A DNA stretch of 64,000 nucleotides from Flavobacterium sp. (GCA_023251135.1 JAHEZJ010000012.1:1-64000), one strand, 5' to 3'. Positions 1-8,727 are shown, counted from the stretch's first letter. Made by a program: numbers and translations. Notes: generated by a model not told the origin, from the letters alone.

Positions 1-1680
1 ACGGTAACCGTTAGCGATACTCAGAAACCAACCATCACTTGTCCGGCAAATGTTACTGCTGTGGCTGATGCAGGTTCATGTACTGCTACCGGAGTTGTTT
101 TAGGTACTCCAACTACGAGCGATAACTGCTCAGGAGTAGTAACCGTAACCAATAACGCACCATCAAGCTTCCCAATCGGAACAACAACTGTAACCTGGAC
201 GGCTACTGATGCTGCTGGAAATACACAAACCTGTACCCAAACCGTAACAGTTAGCGATACGCAGAAACCAACCATCACTTGTCCGGCAAATGTTACTGCC
301 GTGGCTGATACTAATTCTTGTGTTGCTACCGGAGTTGCTTTAGGAACTCCAACCACGAGTGATAACTGTTCTGGAGTAGTAACCGTAACGAATAACGCAC
401 CATCAAGCTTCCCAATCGGAATCACAACCGTAACGTGGACGGCTACTGATGTTGCCGGAAATACACAAACTTGTACTCAAACCGTAACGGTTAGCGATAC
501 GCAGAAACCAACCATCACTTGCCCGGCGAATGTTACTGCTGTGGCTGATGCTAATTCATGCGCTGCTACCGGAGTTGTTTTAGGCACTCCAGTGACTTCA
601 GACAATTGCTCAGGAGTTGTAACCGTAACTAACGATGCACCATCAAGCTTCCCAATCGGAATCACAACCGTAACGTGGACGGCTACTGATGCTGCCGGAA
701 ATACGCAGACTTGTACTCAAACGGTAACAGTTAGCGACACTCAAAAACCAACGATTACTTGTCCGGCAAATGTTACTGCTGTGGCTGATGCAGGTTCATG
801 CGTTGCTACCGGAGTTGTTTTAGGTACTCCAACCACCAGCGATAACTGCTCTGGAATTGTAACCGTAACGAACAATGCACCATCAAGCTTCCCAATCGGA
901 GTAACTACCGTAATCTGGACGGCTACTGATGCTGCCGGAAATACTGAGACTTGTACTCAAACGGTAACAGTTAGCGATACTCAAAAACCAACAATAACTT
1001 GTCCGGCAAATGTTACTGCTGTGGCAGATGCAGGTTCATGTACTGCTACGGGAGTTGTTTTAGGAACTCTAGTGACTTCAGACAATTGCTCAGGAGTAGT
1101 AACAGTGACTAATAACGCACCATCAAGCTTCCCAATAGGTATTACTACGGTAACCTGGACGGCTACTGATGTTGCCGGAAATACTGAGACTTGTACTCAA
1201 ACTGTAACGGTTAGCGATACGCAGAAACCAACAATTACTTGTCCGGCAAATGTTACTGCTGTGGCTGATGCAGGTTCATGTGCTGCTACCGTAGTTGCTT
1301 TAGGCACTCCAGTGACTTCAGACAATTGTTCGGGAGCTGTAACAGTAACCAACGATGCACCATCAAGCTTCCCAATAGGAGTAACCACTGTAACGTGGAC
1401 AGCTACTGATGCTGCCGGAAATACCCAGACTTGTACTCAAACCGTAACAGTTAGCGATACTCAAAAACCGACAATTACTTGCCCAGCAAATGTTACTGTC
1501 TTGGCTGATGCAGGTTCATGCGTTGCTACCGGAGTTGCTTTAGGTACTCCAGTGACTTCAGACAATTGTTCGGGAGCTGTAACAGTAACCAACAATGCAC
1601 CATCAAGCTTCCCAATCGGAATCACAACCGTAACCTGGACGGCTACTGATGCTGCCGGAAATATTGAGACTTGTACTCAA
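1..1680 (+). repeat. Seven in-frame 240-bp HYR-coding tandem repeats
   Basis: Units begin at 1, 241, 481, 721, 961, 1201 and 1441 with no length change. Each encodes 80 residues. Differences between units are mostly synonymous third-position changes plus a few swaps such as DAGSC/DANSC/DTNSC. The first unit is entered at the window edge, so the array probably extends further left. Confidence 0.95.
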
Positions 1681-4467
1681 ACGGTGAAAGTAATAGGACC
1701 AATCAAAGCTATTGAAGACCGTGTAACATCATTTAATGGTGTTATTGGGGGAATTGCAGTTCCAAGTGTTTTGGATAATGACTCTTTGAATTGTAAAAGT
1801 GTAGTTAGCAATGAAGTTATAACTACTTTGGTTACAACTTTGCCTTCAGCTTTAAGTTTCGATACCAATACAGGAACCGTTACGGTTAAGCCAAATACGC
1901 CAACTGGAACTTATACTTTCGATTATCAAATTTGTGAAGTTTTAAATTCAACAACAAATTGTGCGACAGCGACGGTTACTATTATAGTTGAAAACCCAAT
2001 TGTAGCCAATGATGACAATACCTATCCGGTACAAACACCAGGTACAACAGTAGCCACTACCGTTGGAAACGTAACAGGAAATGACACCTTAAACGGAGTA
2101 GTAGTAACAGCTGCCAATACCAATGTAACCCCAATCAAAACAGGACCATTGAGCATTGACGCTGATGGTAAATTAACCTTAGATCCAAACACAGTATCGG
2201 GTACTTATCAAATCACGTATGAAATCTGCGAAGAAGGAGCAACACCTAAAAACTGTGCTTCTGCAACAGCAACAGTTGAAGTTAAAAACCCAATTGTAGC
2301 CAACGATGACAATACGTATCCGGTACAAACACCAGGTACAACAGTAGCCACTACCGTTGGAAACGTAACAGGAAATGATACCTTAAACGGAGTAGCAGTA
2401 ACCGCTGCTAATACCAATGTAACCCCAATCAAAACAGGGCCATTGAGCATTGACGCTGATGGTAAATTAACCTTAGATCCAAACACGGTATCGGGGACTT
2501 ACCAAATTACATATGAAATCTGTGAGGAAGGAGCAACACCAAAAAATTGTGCTTCTGCTACTGCAACAGTTGAAGTTAAAAAAACAATTGTAGCCAACGA
2601 TGATACTACCTATCCGGTACAAGTATCAAGTACAACAGTAGCCACTACCGTTGGAAACGTAACAGGAAATGACACCTTAAACGGAGTAGCAGTAACAGCT
2701 GCTAATACCAATGTAACCCCAATCAAAACAGGGCCATTGAGCATTGACACTGATGGTAAATTAACCTTAGATCCAAACACGGCATCGGGTACTTACCAAA
2801 TCACGTATGAAATTTGTGAAGAAGGAGCAACACCTAAAAACTGTGCTTCTGCTACAGCTACTGTTATAGTTGGAAGTGGAGCGATTAATGCGCTGACAGA
2901 AACTACACCTTCGATAAATGGAAGTGTTGGAGGAACCACTGCTTCATTGTTAAATAATGATACTTTGAATGGAAATCCGGCAGTGATTAAAAATAGTCCG
3001 GGAGGAGTAATTTTAAAAGCCGTAAATGTTCCAGCAGGATTAACTTTAAATGCAGACGGAACAGTAACCGTAAAAGCGGGAACTCCAATAGGGAAATACG
3101 AAGTTGAATACAGTATTTGCGAATATCTGAATCCAACAAACTGTGCCACTGTAAAAAGTTATGTTCCGGTAACAGGAGCGGTTATAAAAGCGAATAATGA
3201 TAATGCCGGAACTGTTGACAGCAGTAAGGGACAAAGCTCGACAACAAGTATTTTTCAAAATGATACTTTAAACGGTGCGCTGTTGAATCCTTCAACGGTT
3301 ATCTTAACGACCGTTGTTCCAAATCCGAATTTGACTTTAAAAGCGGATGGTACAATTGAAGTAAAACCGGGAACAGCATCCGGAACGTATGAAGTAACAT
3401 ATCAGATTTGTGAAGCTTTAAATCCAACGAATTGCAGTCAGGCGGTTGCGAAGATTACGGTAATTAATATTGTAGACCCTGATCCTCCACTACCATTTGT
3501 GAAGATTGTGGTTGTAAATGATGGTATTGTAAATGTTGACGGGATAAATGGTTCTCTTGAATTTATCAATGTTTTAAGCAATGATTTATTGAAAGGTTTA
3601 CCAATTAATCCTTCAGATGTTACACTTACAGATCTGTCTAAAAACCCTTATTTTGAATTTAATTCAGATGGAACTGTAAATGTAAAACCAAATACTCCGG
3701 GTGGAAATTACACCTTAAATTATCAGGTTTGCGAAAAAGCGCATCCAACGAATTGTGGTACCGCTACGCTAACTGTTTTTGTTGAAGTTCCTGCTATTGC
3801 AGTAATTAAAACAGCAGTATTTAATGATGAAAACGGAAGCGGATTTGCAAATGCCGGTGAAACCATTACGTACAAATTTAAAGTAACCAATACCGGAAAC
3901 GTGCGATTAAGAGGTGTTATGATTTCTGACCCATTACCGGGAGTTGTAGTTTCAGGACAGGCAATTACTTTAGAGGTCAACGAATCTGATGAACACAATT
4001 TTACCGCTACTTATAAAATCACACAAAATGATATCAATAAAGGTAAAGTAAGCAATCAGGCAAGCGTTCAGGGACGAAGCGGTAAAGGAGTTGTGGTCGA
4101 TGATATTTCAGATGATGAAAGCAACCTGGAAGACAAACCTACCGTATTGGATTTAACGGGCTGTGTGATAAAAGTCTTTAATGCATTCTCACCAAATGGA
4201 GATTCTAAGAACGAACGTTTCTATATCCAGGGCTTGGAATGTTATCCAAGTAACACGGTTGAAATTTACAACCGTTGGGGAGTTTTGGTCTTTGAAATGG
4301 ACAACTACAACAATGAAGATCGTGTTTTTAAAGGTTTCTCTGAAGGTCGTACCACTATAAAACAATCGGAAGGATTACCGGTTGGAACTTATTTCTACAT
4401 CCTGAAATACAGAGACAACGAATCGAATCCGCATGAACAATCGGGTTATTTATATATCAACAAGTAA
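1..4467 (+). CDS. Giant HYR-repeat surface adhesin with T9SS C-terminal sorting domain (5' truncated by window)
   Basis: The frame is open from base 1, so the N terminus and signal peptide lie outside the window; 1488 residues are visible. Seven HYR-type repeats of exactly 80 residues (nt 1-1680) come first, each with the blocks SDTQKPTITCPANV, SDNCSG and TQTCTQ and four cysteines. About six Ig/cadherin-like NDD repeats follow (nt 1690-3780); three of them are near-identical 98-residue copies. A DUF11-like domain (about nt 3790-4150) precedes a gliding-motility-associated C-terminal domain (about nt 4165-4467; FSPNGDSKNERF, EIYNRWG, LPVGTYFYIL, GYLYINK). That domain family (CHU_C/TIGR04131, type B) directs T9SS export. 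I infer a SprB-like cell-surface adhesin. The sprF-like gene downstream supports this. It could be sprB itself or a paralogue; the missing 5' end prevents a decision. Confidence 0.9.
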   Translation, partial: TVTVSDTQKPTITCPANVTAVADAGSCTATGVVLGTPTTSDNCSGVVTVTNNAPSSFPIGTTTVTWTATDAAGNTQTCTQTVTVSDTQKPTITCPANVTAVADTNSCVATGVALGTPTTSDNCSGVVTVTNNAPSSFPIGITTVTWTATDVAGNTQTCTQTVTVSDTQKPTITCPANVTAVADANSCAATGVVLGTPVTSDNCSGVVTVTNDAPSSFPIGITTVTWTATDAAGNTQTCTQTVTVSDTQKPTITCPANVTAVADAGSCVATGVVLGTPTTSDNCSGIVTVTNNAPSSFPIGVTTVIWTATDAAGNTETCTQTVTVSDTQKPTITCPANVTAVADAGSCTATGVVLGTLVTSDNCSGVVTVTNNAPSSFPIGITTVTWTATDVAGNTETCTQTVTVSDTQKPTITCPANVTAVADAGSCAATVVALGTPVTSDNCSGAVTVTNDAPSSFPIGVTTVTWTATDAAGNTQTCTQTVTVSDTQKPTITCPANVTVLADAGSCVATGVALGTPVTSDNCSGAVTVTNNAPSSFPIGITTVTWTATDAAGNIETCTQTVKVIGPIKAIEDRVTSFNGVIGGIAVPSVLDNDSLNCKSVVSNEVITTLVTTLPSALSFDTNTGTVTVKPNTPTGTYTFDYQICEVLNSTTNCATATVTIIVENPIVANDDNTYPVQTPGTTVATTVGNVTGNDTLNGVVVTAANTNVTPIKTGPLSIDADGKLTLDPNTVSGTYQITYEICEEGATPKNCASATATVEVKNPIVANDDNTYPVQTPGTTVATTVGNVTGNDTLNGVAVTAANTNVTPIKTGPLSIDADGKLTLDPNTVSGTYQITYEICEEGATPKNCASATATVEVKKTIVANDDTTYPVQVSSTTVATTVGNVTGNDTLNGVAVTAANTNVTPIKTGPLSIDTDGKLTLDPNTASGTYQITYEICEEGATPKNCASATATVIVGSGAINALTETTPSINGSVGGTTASLLNNDTLNGNPAVIKNSPGGVILKAVNVPAGLTLNADGTVTVKAGTPIGKYEVEYSICEYLNPTNCATVKSYVPVTGAVIKANNDNAGTVDSSKGQSSTTSIFQNDTLNGALLNPSTVILTTVVPNPNLTLKADGTIEVKPGTASGTYEVTYQICEALNPTNCSQAVAKITVINIVDPDPPLPFVKIVVVNDGIVNVDGINGSLEFINVLSNDLLKGLPINPSDVTLTDLSKNPYFEFNSDGTVNVKPNTPGGNYTLNYQVCEKAHPTNCGTATLTVFVEVPAIAVIKTAVFNDENGSGFANAGETITYKFKVTNTGNVRLRGVMISDPLPGVVVSGQAITLEVNESDEHNFTATYKITQNDINKGKVSNQASVQGRSGKGVVVDDISDDESNLEDKPTVLDLTGCVIKVFNAFSPNGDSKNERFYIQGLECYPSNTVEIYNRWGVLVFEMDNYNNEDRVFKGFSEGRTTIKQSEGLPVGTYFYILKYRDNESNPHEQSGYLYINK
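1990..2871 (+). repeat. Three in-frame 294-bp Ig-like-domain tandem repeats
   Basis: Copies begin near 1990, 2284 and 2578 and each encodes 98 residues (ANDDNTYPVQ ... CASATATVEV). The DNA is nearly identical between copies. The flanking domains at about 1690-1989 and 2872-3780 share the fold pattern (NDTLNG, ADGT, YEICE) but are diverged, so these three are a recent expansion within an older domain array. Confidence 0.93.
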
Positions 4468-4474
4468 AAATTAC

Positions 4475-4499
4475 AGCGGCCTGGCACTTCCGGGCCGCT
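4475..4499 (+). terminator. GC-rich hairpin between the adhesin and sprF-like genes
   Basis: AGCGGCC and GGCCGCT form a 7-bp GC stem around an 11-nt loop, starting 8 nt after the adhesin stop and ending 17 nt before the next ATG. The following bases (TCTTAAAAG) are a poor U-tract, so it may only attenuate transcription or mark an mRNA end. Confidence 0.5.
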
Positions 4500-4516
4500 T
4501 CTTAAAAGCCATTCAA

Positions 4517-5422
4517 ATGAAAAAGATAATTTTAATGTTCCTGTTATTTTCGGTTGTGTGTTCGGCTCAGCAAGATGCGCAATACACACAATATATGTAC
4601 AATACCATCGCCATAAACCCTGCCTATGCGGGCTCCCGTGGTGCATTAAGTGTTTTTGGGTTGTACCGTACACAATGGATTGGACTGGACGGAGCACCCG
4701 AAACCAGTACTTTCTCCATCAATACACCTCTAAACAACAGTAACTTAGGATTAGGAGTTTCTTTAGTAAACGATAAAATTGGCCCTACCAACGAGAACAC
4801 TTTATCAGCCGATTTGTCTTATAGTGTTCCAACCTCAGAAACTTTTAAACTTTCTTTCGGAATAAAAGCCACGGCGAATCTTTTTAATTTGGATATCAAC
4901 AAATTGAATCCCGAAAATCAGGGAGATCCTCAGTTTCAGAATCTAAACAATAGAATTACACCTAACATTGGAGCCGGAGTGTATTGGCATTCTGATAAAG
5001 CCTATGTGGGATTGTCGATTCCGAATTTTATCGAAACCAATCGTTTCAATGATGATGATACGGCAATTTTTAAAGATAAAATTAACTACTATTTAATGGC
5101 TGGTTATGTTTTTGATTTGGACTATTACATCAAATTCAAACCGGCAATATTAACCAAAATGGTTCAGGGAGCACCTTTACAGGTAGATGCTTCGGCTAAC
5201 TTTATGTTCGATGATAAATTTGTCGTAGGACTGGCCTATCGTTGGAGTGCCTCGCTGAGTGCAATGGCAGGTTTTCAGGTAACAGATGGTTTATATATTG
5301 GCTATGGCTACGATCATGAAACCACTAATTTAAGAAGGTACAATTCCGGATCACATGAGATCTTCCTGCGTTTTGAGTTTCTTAATAATTATAATAGAAT
5401 TACCTCACCAAGATTCTTCTAA
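4517..5422 (+). CDS. PorP/SprF family T9SS-associated outer-membrane protein
   Basis: 301-residue protein. The signal peptide (MKKIILMFLLFSVVCSAQ) is followed by the family N terminus (QDAQYTQYMYNTIAINPAYAGSR) and barrel-like beta strands. In F. johnsoniae SprF is needed to deliver SprB to the surface, and PorP/SprF proteins bind C-terminal sorting regions of type B substrates. A further upstream in-frame ATG at 4433 overlaps the adhesin and would bury the signal peptide, so I chose the ATG at 4517. Its position right after a type B adhesin makes it that protein's likely dedicated export or anchoring partner. The partnership is inferred from gene order. Confidence 0.9.
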   Translation: MKKIILMFLLFSVVCSAQQDAQYTQYMYNTIAINPAYAGSRGALSVFGLYRTQWIGLDGAPETSTFSINTPLNNSNLGLGVSLVNDKIGPTNENTLSADLSYSVPTSETFKLSFGIKATANLFNLDINKLNPENQGDPQFQNLNNRITPNIGAGVYWHSDKAYVGLSIPNFIETNRFNDDDTAIFKDKINYYLMAGYVFDLDYYIKFKPAILTKMVQGAPLQVDASANFMFDDKFVVGLAYRWSASLSAMAGFQVTDGLYIGYGYDHETTNLRRYNSGSHEIFLRFEFLNNYNRITSPRFF

Positions 5423-5433
5423 AATGTTCCTCT

Positions 5434-7374
5434 ATGAAAAGCCAAAAAATACTATACACCTTATCCTTTTTACTTCTTTTTCTAAATACAATTGCACAGA
5501 CTGGCAAAATAAATTATGCTGATGCTAAATACGAAAAGTACGCTTATATCGATGCCATAAAAATCTATGAAAATGTGGCTGACAAAGGATATAAGGACGA
5601 AAAAATGTTTCAGCGTCTTGGGAATTCCTACTATTTTAACGGAGAGCTGGTAAAAGCTTTAAAGTGGTATGATGAATTGTTTGCAATGAACGAACAGCAA
5701 GAGCCGGAATATTTGTACCGATATGCGCAATGCCTGAAAGCTGCCGGGAATTATACGAAAGCAGATGCGACATTAGAAAAATTCAATCAAAAACAAGCAA
5801 CTGATAAAAGAGGGGTTTTGTTTGAAACGAATAAGAACTACTTAAGCGCCATAAAAGCAAATTCAGGGCGATTTGAAATTGCTGATGCCGGAATAAACTC
5901 TAAATATTCAGATTACGGAAGCACCATCTTTGACAATAAATTAGTTTTTACCTCCGCCCGGGATACAGGAGGAGTGGCAAAGAAAAATTTCAAATGGACC
6001 AACAGCTCCTTTACTAATCTATACACCGCCGAGATGTTGCCGGACGGGAGTATAGGAACACCACAGCGTTTTCAGAAAAAAGTAAATACAAAATTCAACG
6101 AATCGACACCCGTTTTCACGAAAGACGGCCGAACCATGTACTTTACCCGAAATAATTTTTTAAACGGAAAAAGAGGCAGAGACGAGAAAAAAGTCACCTT
6201 ATTAAAATTGTATAAAGCAAACCTGATTGAAGGGGAATGGAAAAACATAGAAGCACTTCCGTTCAACAGTGACCAGTATAGTGTAGCGCATCCAACCTTA
6301 AGTTTAGACGAAAAAACACTTTACTTTGCTTCAGATATGCCGGGAACCTTAGGCCAGTCTGACTTGTTTAAAGTAGCCATAAACGGTGACGGAACCTTTG
6401 GAAAACCTCAAAATTTAGGTGCAGCAATCAATACCGAAGGCAGAGAAACCTTTCCTTTTATTTCAGAAGATAATGAACTTTATTTCGCAACAGACGGAAG
6501 ACCCGGATTGGGCGGACTTGACGTATTCGTAGCAAAAATAAATAAAGAAGACACTTTTGAAGAAATACAAAACATAGGGGAACCAATCAATAGTCCACAG
6601 GACGATTTTGCTTTTGTCATAAACAGTAAAAACAGAAACGGATTTTTCTCTTCCAACAGAGACAATGGCCACGGACTTGATGATGTTTACCGATTTACCG
6701 AAAGACGAAAACTAAATTGCGAGCAGGAATTACTGGGTACTATAACCGATTTGGAAACCAATTTGGTTCTTTCAAATACCAAAGTAGCATTGTTTGATGA
6801 AAATTTCCAGGCCATAGCAGAAGTTGTTTCTGATGAAAAAGGAAACTATATTTTTCCGAATGTAAAATGTGGTAAAAATTATTTTGTGCGAGCTTCAAAA
6901 ACAGATTATGAAAGCAAGGAAACTCCGGTAACCATAAACAGAAACTCCGGAAAAACAACTTTACTGATTCAGCTCGAGAAGAGAGTTAAACCAATTGGAG
7001 TTGGAACCGATCTGGCCAAGACACTTGATATTCCGATTATTTATTTTGATCTGGACAAAGCGACTATTAAAAAGGAATCTGCTTACCAACTGGAAAAAAT
7101 TATCGAAATACTAAAACAGTATCCAACCTTAAAATTAGATATCCGTTCTCATACAGACAGTCGACAAACGGTGCCATACAATCAGGTTTTATCGGATAAA
7201 CGAGCCAAATCGACTAGAAATTGGCTGATTCAGAAAGGAGTAGATCCAGCCCGATTAACCGCAAAAGGATATGGTGAAACACAATTGGTAAACCAATGTT
7301 CTGATGGTGTAAAATGCACCGAAGAAGAACACGAACGCAACAGAAGAAGTGAGTTTGTAATCACCAATTTGTAA
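5434..7374 (+). CDS. PorE-like TPR/beta-propeller/CRD/OmpA envelope protein
   Basis: 646 residues. Domains in order: signal peptide (1-22, ends TIAQ), TPR-like helices (about 25-130), PD40/WD40-like propeller repeats (about 150-420; for example TLSLDEKTLYFASDMPG and FAFVINSKNRNGFFSSNRD), a carboxypeptidase-regulatory-like fold (about 435-520), and an OmpA peptidoglycan-binding domain (about 535-646; IIYFDLDKATIKKES, SHTDSRQ, LSDKRA). The same architecture is known for P. gingivalis PorE, a T9SS accessory protein that binds peptidoglycan and associates with PorP. It starts 11 nt after the sprF-like gene, so adhesin, SprF-like and PorE-like genes form one transcription unit. I infer it ties the SprF barrel to peptidoglycan. 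It ends at a strong terminator. Confidence 0.85.
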   Translation: MKSQKILYTLSFLLLFLNTIAQTGKINYADAKYEKYAYIDAIKIYENVADKGYKDEKMFQRLGNSYYFNGELVKALKWYDELFAMNEQQEPEYLYRYAQCLKAAGNYTKADATLEKFNQKQATDKRGVLFETNKNYLSAIKANSGRFEIADAGINSKYSDYGSTIFDNKLVFTSARDTGGVAKKNFKWTNSSFTNLYTAEMLPDGSIGTPQRFQKKVNTKFNESTPVFTKDGRTMYFTRNNFLNGKRGRDEKKVTLLKLYKANLIEGEWKNIEALPFNSDQYSVAHPTLSLDEKTLYFASDMPGTLGQSDLFKVAINGDGTFGKPQNLGAAINTEGRETFPFISEDNELYFATDGRPGLGGLDVFVAKINKEDTFEEIQNIGEPINSPQDDFAFVINSKNRNGFFSSNRDNGHGLDDVYRFTERRKLNCEQELLGTITDLETNLVLSNTKVALFDENFQAIAEVVSDEKGNYIFPNVKCGKNYFVRASKTDYESKETPVTINRNSGKTTLLIQLEKRVKPIGVGTDLAKTLDIPIIYFDLDKATIKKESAYQLEKIIEILKQYPTLKLDIRSHTDSRQTVPYNQVLSDKRAKSTRNWLIQKGVDPARLTAKGYGETQLVNQCSDGVKCTEEEHERNRRSEFVITNL

Positions 7375-7391
7375 ATAAAAATAAACAGCTC

Positions 7392-7427
7392 AAAAGCCCT
7401 TTTCTAAAACTTAGAAAAGGGCTTTTT
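7392..7427 (+). terminator. Rho-independent terminator of the adhesin/sprF/porE-like operon
   Basis: A 16-bp stem (AAAAGCCCTTTTCTAA with TTAGAAAAGGGCTTTT) closes on a loop of about 3-4 nt and is followed by T. The first unit of the 82-bp repeat array begins immediately at its 3' edge. Confidence 0.9.
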
Positions 7428-7842
7428 GTTGTTATCAAATTATTCGCAATCTTGTCATTCCGAGGAACGAGGAATCTCCACAAGAAACTAACACAAAGTG
7501 TATGCTGTTGTTGTTATCAAATTATTCGCAATCTTATCATTCCGAGGAACAAGGAATCTCTACAAGAAACTGACACAAAGTGTATGCTGTTGTTGTTATT
7601 AAATTATTCGCAATCTTGCCATCCCGAGGAACGAGGAATCTCCACAAGAAACTGACACAAAGTGTATGCTGTTGTTGTTATCAAATTATTCGCAATCTTG
7701 TCATTCCGAGGAACGAGGAATCTCCACAAGAAACTAACACAAAGTGTATGCTGTTGTTGTTATCAAATTATTCGCAATCTTGTCATTCCGAGGAACGAGG
7801 AATCTCCACAAGAAACTAACACAAAGTATATGAAGTTGTTGA
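7426..7842. repeat. Five tandem 82-bp intergenic repeats
   Basis: The anchor TATTCGCAATCTTG recurs at 7441, 7523, 7605, 7687 and 7769, exactly 82 bp apart. Each unit carries CATTCCGAGGAACGAGGAAT, then CTCCACAAGAAACT, then a run of TTG/GTT triplets (CTGTTGTTGTTATC). Unit 5 decays into a partial unit near 7830. The array is non-coding: 82 is not a multiple of three, so the short ORFs in it repeat the same peptide in shifting frames. It sits between a terminator and the next gene and has no CRISPR-like unique spacers. Confidence 0.93.
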
Positions 7843-7853
7843 GTTACTCCCTA

Positions 7854-7878
7854 AGATTCCTCGTTCCTCGGAATGACA
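7854..7878. repeat. Inverted copy of the 82-bp array core motif
   Basis: This 25-bp stretch is the reverse complement of the core of each array unit (the GTCATTCCGAGG...ATCT segment). With the last direct copy (about 7782-7806) it could form a 25-bp stem with a loop of about 47 nt, capping the array. Confidence 0.85.
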
Positions 7879-7920
7879 AAACGATGTATAAAATACGCAT
7901 TGACATCAACAGCCAACAAT

Positions 7921-7959
7921 AAAAAACTTTGCGCCTTAGCGTCTCTGCGAGCAAAAAAC
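7921..7959. repeat. Dispersed GCG-rich intergenic motif, copy 1
   Basis: The core CTTTGCGCCTTAGCGTCTC followed by TGCGAGCAAAAAA is GC-rich within an AT-rich gap. A close copy in the opposite orientation is at 49771-49810 and a shorter relative at 19829-19852. The remaining bases up to 8143 are AT-rich with no gene I can support; TAACTTTA at 8115 is a near-match -7 box for the CBS gene. Confidence 0.8.
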
Positions 7960-8143
7960 ACCCCTTACGTAATATAATTCGCAAAAAAGTTTTAAAATTC
8001 ATCTATTTCTTTAACATAAAATTTATAAAACAGAAAATATTAGTTATTTTATTTAAAATGAATGAGTTAGGTTTTAAAAAATCGTTTTCGCTGTTGAGTG
8101 TGTGCATTTTTTTCTAACTTTATAGATCTAAAATTTTTCAGAT

Positions 8144-8569
8144 ATGACTGTAGATCAAATACTAAACGCAAAAGGGAAAAATGTTTACTCAGTTCTTTCA
8201 ACGACAACGGTTTATGAAGCCTTAAAAGTGATGGGAGAGAAAAACATAGGAGCCATTCTTGTTATTGATGGTTCCGATTTAAAAGGAATATTGTCTGAAA
8301 GGGATTATGCCCGAAAAATTGTTTTAAAAGATAAATCATCAAAAGAAACCTTTGTGCATGAAATTATGGAAAGCAATATTTTCTCGGTAAAACTTTCAAA
8401 TAATATTGAAGATTGTATGGAACTGATGAGTACAAAAAGAATCAGGCATTTACCGGTTTTAGAAGATGGAGTCGTAGTAGGAATAATATCTATAAGTGAT
8501 GTGGTTAAGGCCATTATCGAAATTCAGAAAGACACGATACATCATTTAAACTCTTATATTTCGCAGTAA
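8144..8569 (+). CDS. Two-CBS-domain protein
   Basis: 141 residues made almost entirely of a CBS pair (Bateman module). CBS1 is at about 8-65 (VYEALKVMGEKNIGAILVID, ILSERDYARKIVLK) and CBS2 at about 75-130 (DCMELMSTKRIRHLPVLED, GIISISDVVKAII). Such stand-alone modules commonly bind adenine nucleotides and regulate another protein, but nothing here identifies a partner. No membrane segment or catalytic domain is present. The gene is probably monocistronic, with a terminator 27 nt downstream. Confidence 0.88.
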   Translation: MTVDQILNAKGKNVYSVLSTTTVYEALKVMGEKNIGAILVIDGSDLKGILSERDYARKIVLKDKSSKETFVHEIMESNIFSVKLSNNIEDCMELMSTKRIRHLPVLEDGVVVGIISISDVVKAIIEIQKDTIHHLNSYISQ

Positions 8570-8595
8570 AACAAGCTAAAAAATAGAATCTATTA

Positions 8596-8628
8596 AATAG
8601 TCCAAAATTTTTTGGGCTATTTTTTTTG
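8596..8628 (+). terminator. Terminator after the CBS gene
   Basis: AAATAGTCCAAAA pairs with TTTTGGGCTATTT (one G-T wobble) and runs into an eight-T tract. Confidence 0.85.
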
Positions 8629-8694
8629 AGGTCTCTAAAATTTATTTTTAAGAAAAGAAAGTAGCAAAAATAGGCCATTTTAAAACAAGACTTA

Positions 8695-8702
8695 TATCTT
8701 TG
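8695..8702 (+). promoter_or_regulatory. Predicted -7 box (TATCTTTG) for maeB
   Basis: Matches the Bacteroidota -7 consensus TAnnTTTG and lies 25 nt before the maeB ATG. No clear TTG -33 element is present at the usual spacing. Confidence 0.6.
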
Positions 8703-8727
8703 TAAGCTAGAATAAAAGCTAAAATAA

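Noticed and set aside
21..1388. Antisense ORFs in the adhesin HYR repeats (21-425, 477-665, 1197-1388)
   Set aside because: They encode the same repeated peptide because the 240-bp repeats keep one antisense frame open; no start context, and the plus strand is clearly coding.
7426..7842. Possible CRISPR array
   Set aside because: The repeats are contiguous 82-bp units with no unique spacers, and no cas genes are present.
7452..7922. Three short plus-strand ORFs in the 82-bp repeat array
   Set aside because: All carry the same repeated peptide in different frames since 82 is not a multiple of three; the DNA is a non-coding repeat.
7929..8117. 62-residue ORF before the CBS gene
   Set aside because: It starts inside the dispersed GCG motif, is AT-driven in composition and resembles nothing.
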